A stretch of DNA of 64,000 nt from Stichopus chloronotus (Eukaryota > Echinodermata > Holothuroidea > Aspidochirotida > Stichopodidae), in the NCBI GenBank assembly GCA_021234535.1, contig CM037843.1:3242820-3306819 (forward strand), written 5' to 3'. Positions 27,701 to 39,700 of the stretch are shown in pieces. Position 1 is the first letter of the stretch; each line of letters begins with the position of its first letter. The notes below the pieces were generated by a model that was given only the letters and a program-made list of their open reading frames with translations, was not told where the DNA came from and ran no database searches. The position numbers and the translations under genes were made by a program.

Positions 27701-30700
27701 TTGAATATCAAGTTCTTCATTTACTTCCCAAACTCATAGACTTTGATTTTCATTGAGTTGCCTTTGTATTTCTTTATTGGCTGACTTGATGTTCGGAGTG
27801 TTAGTTGATTAGTGATGTTACTGAAACTTTAGCCTTTGAGGAAATGTTAACACTTAAATGTAGTTATATCAGAAAACTTGACCTTGGGGAGGTTTGGTCT
27901 CCATGACGATGCTTTTATTTTGTAACAGCACTCCAGAGTTAACTGAGTATATATGACTTGTGTAGATAACTGTTTTGAAATAATAAGATCATACAGATAG
28001 ATGCTTTAGCTCTCAACTGCTGATCAAAATCTGGATTAATATCGGGATTTTTGTTTAAAAAATCAGGATTAAAGTCGATTTATTTGATTTAAAATGATTT
28101 ATTTGATTGAAATCACTGATATAAATCATGATTTGTTTTTTAAAAAAATAAAAAAAAAATCAACCACCCTGGGTCACAGGTGGTGACCATAAATGTCATT
28201 TTAGCCCATTTGCTATGATCAGTGTATTGTAGATCACATCAATGAGAATTTTTCAGAGGAAGATTAGGTAAGTTGATTGCTGTGTGTTTTTTTTTCCTTT
28301 CCCTCTTGTGTTCTTTTGTCTTTGTTGCACAACTGTAACTTTACTACGACAGAGTGAAAGTCTTTGTTACCTGGGAAGGACCACAGAGTGACATTTAATG
28401 TGCTCTGATAATTTAAACATTGATGTTTGAATCAGCACTGTTGGTAGTTTTGTCTGTCATTGTGTGGTTGTGTGGGTACTGGGTAGATTCACAAATCAGT
28501 GAGCCTCCCCCCACCCTCCCCTTAAAAGAATCGTGACTCGTCGCTCTATTTCAGCCACCTCATGCGGTGAGGGTCAGTGGTCATGACATTACCACAGTGA
28601 GCATGGCCCACTCTCAAGCTTTTGCAACCAGAAAATCCAACGAGTCATGCATCGTGACCAAAGGAGTCACAGCCATGAAGTTTCAGTGAGTAAAAACTGC
28701 TGTTTGCAAGCCAGTGCTGGCAAACTAATTAAGAACATAAGTTAATTACTGCAACTGAATGCGAAGATGTTCTTTAAACTGAGCAGAGGATATTACCGCT
28801 CAGCAGTTGCTGGGGACTGACTGGTTGGATACACTGTAGTACTTGTCTTCTTATCATACATTCACTGAACTAGGGAATCATTCCCCTGTTATGAGAGGAT
28901 GCACTCCAACAGTTTTATCATTGCTTCCGTCTGTACTCAAGTCAACTTCTTAGTGTTAAGTTTTTTGCCAGTCTGATGTATCTTCACTGCAGTTAACTGT
29001 CATCTGCAAGATGTTTGTAACCTCATGAGACTTGGGAAAAGCCAGACTTATTTTAAAAGTCACATATGCCCAGTAGACATATGACATACACATAGAAGAC
29101 ACATGCCTGGTAGAGATTTTTACTGGTTTTGAACTCAGACTGATGTAGATTTCTTGCGAGATGAATGATCTTTGGCCCACAAAAACACAACTCAAACAGT
29201 GTAAGTTATAATAGAGGCACCACATGCTCTACTCCATCTTTGTGGTCTCCTCCATTCACACCTCCCTCCCTCTGAAACCTTCCTCATTTTTTGTCCTATG
29301 TTCTATTCTTCCCTTCCCACTGATATGTTCTCCCGTTCATCCTTCTGATATGCTCCTGTGATTCCAGTGGTAGCGTCTCCCTCTCCATTAGTACCATTCA
29401 GTATTTATGCTAATTGAACCTGTGAGGGAAATCCCTGTCTAAAAAAAAAACGTTGGGAGGGATTTGCACTTGGGATGGGTTGTCCCTTGGTAATAATGAT
29501 TCTGTCACAATTTTTTGTTTGTATTTATAATTGTATCTATGACCTCAGCTGTGGAAAAGTTTGCAGCATTTTCCCGCTTAAGATTTATCTTTGTGCGGGA
29601 TTCAGGGAACAAATGTGGGACACACAACCCCGCAGATTGGTTCAAACACAGGTAGCGTAGCAGTAGAACTTGTGTATTTCTTCACTGCAGTTCTTCCTTG
29701 TAATACACCATCTCCTATCCCCTACCCCCAATCCTCAGCTCCCAGTCATCAACAGACCATTGCAGACCAGCTTCAGGACAGATGCCCCAGTGGGAATGTT
29801 CCCACATATTGGTTTTCATAGTAGTGTATTATTATTCATCAACTTATTGGAGTAAGAAAAAAAAAACTGACAAATGATCACGGTCCTCTTCCCTGAGAGG
29901 GAAAAAAGATACTGTGATGGACCATGGCAGTATACCTTAAAATGCAGATGATTTGTATGGTTACCATGGTCAGCAGAAATACCATGAACAGTGATGCATT
30001 CTTAAGCACATCTCAGTTACACAATTTATCTCACATATGTTGCATTTATATTAACTAATACAACAAATATTTAGCATTTTCTCTAAAGCTAGATGTCCAT
30101 GACATGGATTGTTAGACCCAGATTCCTTAGGCCATTAATCTAGGTCTGAGACTTACCACTGTGAGACCTTGCTGTCACCAAAGTGAGATTTTGCTGTTAG
30201 TTTTCCATGTTAGTCTTTATTAGATCATCCCGTTTTCAAAGAGAAAATACCAGACTCTCTTCAACTGTAGCATTTTGTCTTCAAAATTTTGCAGAACTAG
30301 TCTTTATGTATGCTTCTTGAATATATTACTCAGCAAAACAGCCTTGTTTTTATTATTTTCATCTGTACAAACAATACCTTTTCCAAGTTACAAATTTGCT
30401 ACATATTGGAATATTGCAAGTCCCGAATGAAATAACCAGGTTCACATAAAAATTTACGACCCACAAAAGCCCATTCCGTTTCATGTACGCTTTGCAATAG
30501 TGGTGACTTGATATTTTCTCTGGTCTTACTTCAAATATTTAATGTTCTGTTGAATTGTTTGAAGTCCAAGCCGCAACATTGCTCATGAAGTATATTTGAC
30601 TTAGCAGAGTTTTCAGCTTATTCAAATTGCAGTCTTGATTAATCAGTGACCTGAGAACTCAATTTTTCTCAAACTTGGTGCATACATGTATCATATTTAG

Positions 30701-33700
30701 TAGATGTGCCCTATTGTTTTTGGTGCCCATATCTTGCATATTAATGAGTAGGCAGGACTTAATGTAAAATTGCTGATATGGCAATATCTTTGCAGTGCCT
30801 TGTCCGATTTGCTTCAAATGTGGTAGTAAGGTGTTGTTAGGTATTAGCTACATGACCATGTCACTTATATTTTCAATGTCATTAGCATTTTTGACAAAGG
30901 GTGGGATTTTTTGCTTCAAAGTGTTTAAGAGTATACAGAAAAATTTAGAATTTTTTGCATGCTGTTGGCAATTGACTTTTGGGTTACTGAAATTCCTTTG
31001 CTCCATTTTCATGGTATGGATGCTTCAATGTTCCATCAGTCCCCCTCCAGGAAATCATGGAAGTACTGCTTGAGGTAGTGACTTTCATCAAATGAAGAGG
31101 CAGCAGTGTCACTAGTACTGTAGGAGGTCACACCAGACAAGTCTGGCTTGACGAGTTTAATTTGTCCTCTTGCTTCTTTGGGATGTGTGCTTTGATGTAA
31201 ATGGCTTCTAATAAGTAAGGTGGGCAACACATGATAAAAGAGAAGTCAGCTGGTGTTCTTACCAATGGAAAGTAGACTCTAGAAGTCCCCACCTGAGCAT
31301 GCTGCCGGTGTTGGGTGGTGAACTGTACAGGCGCATAGATGCGATAAGCCTTATTTACCCTTCTTTAGGTCTTTAAATGAAAGGTTCAAAGCTGTTTGTG
31401 CTTTGTAAAGTGAATGGAGTAAGTAAAGCTTAAGTTACATTACTAGTTAAGCAAACAAATACTGTTAGGCTACCACACGACATAGCGCACTGGTTTTATG
31501 TATTTTGTAGTTCGAACCCCTATCACTTTATATGGTAGGACTCAACATCTTCAATTAATTTGCATTTGTTAAAACGGCTACTTTGAAATTTGTAAGAATC
31601 CAGCATATCATTTTGCATTATGTGCATTCCAAGTACAGGGAACCATATTGCCCTTGGGCTCTTGTTTTCTGAAGTTCATAATCTTGGTGCTTGTCAGAAA
31701 CTAGTAACTTTAGGCTCTGTGCTGGTCAGTGGAGGAGGTTGAACCCAACTGGCTTCCCAACTGGCAGCAATAAGCGTGCATCCTGCGAAGCTATGAGTGG
31801 CAACTGACAAAATGATCAAAAAGTGACAAAAAATTCCCCCATGTGACAGGAAATATTTCAAATTTTCAAGTTATGTTTCTGTCTACCACAGGACTTTCTG
31901 TTCAGAATTTCTGCAGTCAGCTTTGGTGTTTCTTTTCATTGCGTCCACATGATGCACATGTGAGGCCATTTGTAATGCGTTTGAACATTTGTAAGCAAAA
32001 AAAAAAAATGTGAATGAAGTTGAACTTCTGACCTTATTTTCCTGTATTAGTGTAGCATCCCTTAACACTTAACTTTCTTTTCATGTCTTCTGGTATGCTT
32101 AGCATCACATGCATGACTAGTTGACAGATCCAGGAATTATGTCTGGTGGTGAAAGGCTGTAATGCATCACCCCAGACAGTTTCAATTCTCCCAACCACCT
32201 ACCTCTAGTCCCTCCGTCAGCCTGTCTTACATTCCTCCACATGTATAATCAAAACAATGGATCCCTGCGTACACTGTGTAATACGAGCTGCACTGCATCT
32301 TTGGAATTTGCTGGCAATCTAAGAGTACTGTAACTTGTTGAGAATTTTCCTTTCACGGAGGTAAAAATATAGCTTAGGGTGATGCAATACAGCCTTTAAA
32401 GTAGCAGTTAGTTCCTATATCGAGCCATTGAGGCATACAGTATGACAGCTTATGTTCGTGCTGCCATTTTTGGTTCTTTGTGTTAACAATGGAACCTATG
32501 TTGTCAAGTTGGCATGTGTATGTGTGTGTGTGTATGTGACGCATTGGAATGCGAGGTATGTGGTGCGATAACTCTGTAACCGAGTGATCAATTTTTTTCA
32601 AACTGGGTGTGTACGTGTATGATGTTGAGTAGATATGCCCTATTGTTTTTGGTAGAGGTCAAAAGTCATTGGGGATCACCAGAGGCAATATATGATGCAA
32701 TGGAATGTGTGGTATGTGATGCGATAACTTTATAACTGAGTGACTAATGTATGTCAAACTTGGTGTGCACAAGTATGAAGTTGAGTAGATGTGCCCTATT
32801 GTTTGTGGTGGAGGTTAAAGGTCACCTGAGGTCAACAGAGGTCAAAGTCTGAAACATTGTTAGTACTATACTGTATCTTTAGATTGGAAGCATGTATTCT
32901 TTTCATACTTAGCATGTAGATGCCCCGTATCAAGTATAAGTATGCTTCTGTCTTTGTTGTAGTTCAAAGGTCAACTGAGGTCGACAGACATCAAAGTCTG
33001 ACAACGTTGTTAACACTATATCTCAAGATAGGAAGGATAGATACTTTTGATACTTAGTATGAACATGCCCTATAACAAGAAGATAAACCCTGTTGTTTTG
33101 GTGGAGGTCAAATGTCACCTGAGGTCAACAGCAGTCAGTAGTCTGACAACCTTGTTAACACATTTGTTGAGACTTACACTATAGTAAATGGTTAAACTGA
33201 GAGATTCTGCACATAATACACAATTGACTAGCAATGATAGGGTAATTAATGACTAAAATCAATTACTACAAATATGTGACCAGACACTTTTTTCCATTAC
33301 ATTTTAGTTGTATGAAACCACAGTCCACCAACTCTATACTTTTGCATATGTTCATGACTATAAAGGAATTGATGCATGACATATGATGCTAGTTAGAAAC
33401 ATTGTCTTATAATATTTTGTTCAAACATGTCACAAAATAATCAATACCAAATCAATGACCCCTTTAAGTTCTGAATTTCTGACAGTTCTGATTGGTGTAA
33501 TTGGTGTAAGCAGAGGGTCCTCAAGGAAATTGGCGGTAGCTAGCTTGGCTCTTTCATTCCTAGTTTTAATTTACTTCTGTCATTTGAGTGGCAGTTGCTT
33601 GTTAAAACCAGGGAGGTGATCACCTCCCTGGACAAACCAAGAAGAACAGTTGACTCCTTAACAGAAATAGGAGTAGGATTCCATGGATTGTTTACTTGTG

Positions 33701-36700
33701 TGGATTGATAAGAAGCAGGCATTTAAGCCTTGTTTTGGTATCCAGTAATTAGACTTACAGTGAACAGCCCAGTTAGGAAACATCACTAGAGAATGACTTC
33801 TGCTGTTTATTCCATACTCATATAGCTCAGCAATTTTGTTGGTTGTCAGTCAAAAAGATGATAATGATGCTAGATTTGTGCTGCTGTACATGTATGTACT
33901 GCTTTGACATGTAATCCATATGGACTATTGTAGGAAATAATGAATAATGCTCCTTTTACTCCATAATTTACATTACTGTACATCTGTCCAAGGAACCACA
34001 GTGCGCTTGGGCTCTTGTTAATGTCTGTAACAGTCTTAAATTTCCGTTTCATTAGTAAGCAGTTTTGAGGGAATAATCGAAGCAAACTTTTGTTATTGGG
34101 AGGGGAAGAGGGGGAGGAGTCACTGTGAGAGGTCCCACCATGCAAAGAGTAGTGAACAGTAAACTAACATCATCACTTGCAGTTCAGTGGAATGTTATGT
34201 CCGCAGTATCCTACCCCCTGCACTTTGCATTCACTATTCCTATGTGAAATGTCACTCAAAGAAATGTCAATCAGCCTTTATGAAATCTACTCCAAGGATT
34301 TCCTACCGGCTTTCCAAGAAAACCAAAAAGTTTTGGTTAAATTTAGCAGGATAGCTTTGCCAGATTTGGACAGGTGATGCCTTCCTGGCATGTTCATCTC
34401 ATATCAGGGAGTCATTGTGCAAGCACATTGGGAATGATTTATTGGTTTGGTATTTACAGTAAAATGGAGTATCACAATTCAAAAAGTACAGTTCTAGAAT
34501 ACACCACAAATGTTAAAGGATGCATCCGACATTTAAACAAAAGTCATTGCAGGGAAATTACATGTTTAATGCCTACTCTGTGTATCGAACGGATAAAGAT
34601 CCATAGTGCCTTGAACTGATAGCATTGCACAGTCCCTCTATCTCAGCAATCTCAAGTGGTCTACATGAATTCTCTGATCACTTCATCGGCAGCAATGTCT
34701 TATCACTCCTGATGAAAGCATTTTCAGCAAAAGCCCTCAAACTCCAAAGCATCAGGATGACGATTATACCTGACCAAACACAACCCATTCTTTAATAATC
34801 ACACTGGCACCAGTAATTGCCCCTCAACCTTAATTGGCTGTGAAAAACACTCATCAAAGTCACCTCTTTTGAAGTTTGCTTTGTCAGAGAGGTATTTATA
34901 GTATGTCCACCAACTGAGGTCATTGGATTCTTTTCTATTTTGACTGTTTTTATCAATCTGCATTTAAAAATTTTATTCAATCCTTTGACCAAGCCAAACT
35001 TAATTGTGCATTCTGCTTTTTGATCCCTTGCAGAAGGCAAAAGGAATCTATGTGATGGAGATGTGTGTGTGTGTGTATGCGTGTCTGTATGTGATGCATT
35101 ACTTAAAAACACGTTATCTCAAGAAGGGTAACCTCGACTAACCTCGTACTTGGTGTGTGGGTTGATCATATTGAGTAGATGATCCCTACTGTTGTTATTG
35201 GAGGTCGAAGGTCATTTGAGGTCACCAGAGGTCAAAATGTGAAACCCTTGTAGACACTATATAAACACGATATCTCAAGAAGCATAGCCTTGACTAATGT
35301 CATACTTAGTGTGGGTTGGTCATATTGAGTAGATGATCCCTATTGTTTTTGGTGAAGGTCAATGATCATTTTAGGTCAACAGAGGTCAAAATGCGAAAAC
35401 CTTGTAAACACGGTCTCTCAAGAAGTGTAAGTTTTGATTAACTTCATTCTTAGTGTGTGGGTTGAAGAAACCATAGTGAGTAGATGATTCCCATAGATTT
35501 GGTCGAAGGTCAAATTTCATTTGAGGTCACCAGAGGTCAAATGCTTAAAAATATATAACTGCTTAGTACACGTAGTGGTCAAAAGAGCTTAAAGTTGTCA
35601 TGCTCCCTCCCTAGAAGGATAAGGTGTTGGAATTCCAAAATTGGTATGTACATGTTATCCTGTGTTCTTCATGAATATTATTTGCAAGGAATCACAAAGT
35701 CCTTTGACTTTCTTGTCGTAATCTTGAGAGTTGTGAATGGGGCAAGTTAGATTTGTTGTGGCAAGGTAGATTAAGTCAAATTCATTTCATATGAATTTGT
35801 GTCCTCTGACTAGCAGCAGATTTTTTTCTCATTTCTGCTGAATCTTTTAGACACCATGTGTTACCATGGTGACCCCTCTTCAACTAAGGATCATCCTTGC
35901 ATCACACTATTTGTGAACTGGCATGGGACAAAATTGAATACTTGGACAAATTTCTTCAACAACTCTGTTATCATCAGTATTGAAATAATAAATTGCAATC
36001 AACACATCCTCTTTTGATTATATGTTTGCGTGTAAATTTTGGGGAGCGGAGCGATGTCAAGGAGAATATCATTGTTACACAGAATTGACTTAAGATGCAA
36101 GAGTCATTAAAGATGCCTCTGTAAATTAACAAATTTTGCTCAATGAGCATGTACAGAGCAGAGTAAAATGTAGGTAAGTAGTCTTGAGGTCACATCTTCA
36201 TGCAGTGCCAGAAAATGAAAGAGGACGATGTTAGCAGGTCTTTGCAATCGAACATGCTCTGCTTGTTCACTGTAATGTTCACTCTGACGAAACAAAATAT
36301 GGAAAGGAAGGATAAGAAGTCTGCAAATGAAGGAATGTCAGGCGAAGTGTTTAAATTAACTTGTTCACTGACTTCAGGTGGCATTTGGTAAATTTGGCAC
36401 TGAGTATTACCATATCCGCTTTCATGAAGTTGAATTTTCCAATAATAAAGTATTGTGTCCCACAAGGGGCTGTGGTCACTGTGATTTAGAACGTTAAAGG
36501 TTGTGACTCATTGCCCCAGACAGTTCCAATTTTTCCCACCCACATAGTTCTAACCCCTCCCACATCCTGTCTAAAACTCCTCCACTTGTGTAATCAAAAC
36601 AATGGGCCACTGCGTATGCTGTGTAACATAGCTACTCTACATATTTCGAATTTACTGTAAATCAAAGAGCAGGAACAATTGAGAATTTTGCTTAACCCCA

Positions 36701-39700
36701 ACCAAAAATGTAACAGGACTGCTTTTAAGCCTGTTACTAAATTGGTGAATAGGAGGGAGATCTTCTACCTGCCAGATGGGGGCATTGCGTCACTTTGAGA
36801 TTGTCACGGTGAAATCTGTTATCGTCAATACTTTGAGTTATTCACTGGATGTCTGAAGGAGTGAAAGCAGAAAAATTTACAAACATGGTGCTTTTCTGCT
36901 GTTTGGTCACAACATGTTAAATAGTAGAACCATATACCATGGGCTTTTTTTTTGGGGGGGGGGGGTTAGGGGGTGAGGGGAAGGGGGTCTGATGAGGTTG
37001 TTTCATAGTAGAGCCTAGTGCAAGTGACTTGATGCCTCAATGCCACTAGCAACATACTTCTCCTAATTGTTATGTTACCTGCTATGCATTGCTTTCCTTC
37101 CAGGTGTAAGTGCACTTTGTGAGTTATTTACTTCAGTCAAGAGAGCCAGCCAGCATTGCATAATTGTACTGTGGTCTTTGATTTATGGGAATGGTTTTGC
37201 CATAATTTATTCTATTGTTTTTGTCCTTTTCAAACATTTTTTATAGTTTTCAGAGACATCAACAGCAAGGTTGTTGTTATTTAGAGCTTAAGGTCACTCT
37301 AGTTCAATATATGTTGCTTCCAAAAGTAGTTCAAACTAAACCCAAACATTCCTTGAACCTATTTACTGAAGTGCTTATGTCACCATTGCCAGGACTGATT
37401 TAGATTACTAGTAAGCAAAACTGTTAAAAGGTTTTCATAATAAAAGCCTCCATTCATGCATACTGTGAAGGCTACAAAGTCCTTTACTCAAGTTATCATC
37501 ATATTTCGCCTCATCTTTCAAAAGAATCTGAAAGGAAGCAATTGTTTTACGTGTGCATCAATAACTTGTTCAATTTAGTCAAGCAGGGTGACTGCATGAA
37601 AGGGTGAACTGACCATGGAGATCACCTGGTTACTGTTACAAAACAAGAACTCACTCTATAAATCGCCATGTAGGTGTTGGTTCAGTGTTGGTATCCTAGG
37701 AAGCTATAAATGGAATAAAGTTCTAGTCAGTCACAGCTGAATTTGTCGTTTTCAGTTTGCTTTGTCACCACCTAAGTTCACATCTCATTATTGGAGGTGT
37801 AACCAGAATATTTTCAAGACTGTGCTTTTACAACTACCTGCAAATGTAATAACTTACGAGGTAATCGCTGCCTTGGGGAGTAAACATATACATGACTGTC
37901 TGTAAAAAACTTTTATGTCATGCTTAGCATTACAGGTAATAAAAATTGAAGCGTAACAGAGTTTAAATGTCTCAAAGCTACACTCACTCTGCAAATTTGC
38001 CACAACTGCTGAGCTGCACCCATCATAACAGACCGAATCTTTGCTTGATTGGGAATTTGTAGAACACTGAACAGTGAGTCCAGCTAGCTGTCAATGACCT
38101 CCTTCACTGCTGTAATGATTATAGCCATGCAGGCAGGTTTCTCCTGTTGCTATGTGTACATAAATCACGTGCAAACCCAATCACAACACAGACAAGAAAA
38201 CAATACAGCCCTGAAAAATTATCCTTTATTTTCTCTACTTGGCTTTAATAAAGTCCTACCTTTCCCGAATTTTCATGATTTGTGTGGACCTGCTTTTATT
38301 GGCTCCTATAATCCTATAAAGTTTTCCTGCAAGAATGCACTGTTTTAATCATATTTGTGGGTAGAAAACTTTTAAGAGTCACTATTTCAGTGGGTGTGTC
38401 CCCTTGTGTGTCTTTTGTAGACAATTGATATGAAGGTAGCAATTGTGTTTACAGGAAGAAGTCACCCTTTCTTTCGACTATTTAAAGTTTTCAGTGGGGA
38501 GAGGCATACATCAAGACCCTAGGAGTAGTCATGGAAGGTACAGCACTTTGAAAATATCCTAAAAGGGGCTTGTTTCCAAAGATCCTGTATTTTCCTTGAA
38601 AGCTGTTACGCTACCAATGTATCAAGCACCATTAATGTGACCTCTTTGAAATTCAATCTAGGGATGGAATGTTGTAGTTCTCCAAACACATTAACGATAA
38701 ATTCTAACCTGTCTGAGAACAGCATTCGCAGAACATCACAGGTCGGCGCAACAACTTCAGTTAGAAAGGATTAGAGTCCTGAGACATTTTTCCATAGCCT
38801 ATTGAAAGACGTCTTCTGAGTTTGGCCTCAAATTGTAGAATTTGTTAATATGTGTCATTCAAAAAGCTCTTTCTCAGATATTCCAAGCCGTTGTCCTTTC
38901 TTTATTTTGAAAAATTATCAAACTCCTGGAATTCACTTCTCTTTTCTCTTTAAAGTATTTTTCATAATGTTGCTGAATATCGGTGCTGCATAATCAAGGC
39001 GTCTTGCTGCAAAAGTAAGCAATTCAACAACAGAAATGATAGAACATTATGAAAAAGAGCCATTCATGAATTAGCATAGGCAGGCATACTTATTCAGTGT
39101 GGTGTGCCTGGATTATCCCTTTAAATCTTTTTTTCAGATCTTCGCCATTGACACAGTAGTCAATGAAGTAGCAGCTTAATGTGAATCATCTATATGTGGC
39201 TACCAAACCCAAGTGTAAAAGTATAAGAAATATGATGATACATATGTGTATTGTAATACATTGGGGGGATACAGACATGTATATGTCGTATATTTTTGTT
39301 TCCTTTGTTTTGTTTCTACGTTGTAAAAAGTTAAGAAGGTAATAAGATCATATCTTTTGTTTTTTGTTTTTTCTTTTGTCAGACATGTCTTCTATTTTAT
39401 TGTTCTCATCTGTGTGACTATAGGGTGAACAGTAAACTACATTCTGGGTGGGGACTGGGAGGAGTCTGTTTGAAACAGAGAAGAATAGAAAACAGATTCA
39501 ATGTGAGGGTGTGGAATGGGATATTTGAGACAATTCCCAATAAGTGACTTTCCATTTCAAAAAGGTTTTACATTTTCCACGGTTTAATTGACAAGGTGGG
39601 TTTGGTGGGAGAGGGTTGGATTGCTCACTGTATACAATTAGTTACAAAACAAAACACTTGGAATCACAAATTACATATCACTTTTCTGTCAGTGCAACCC

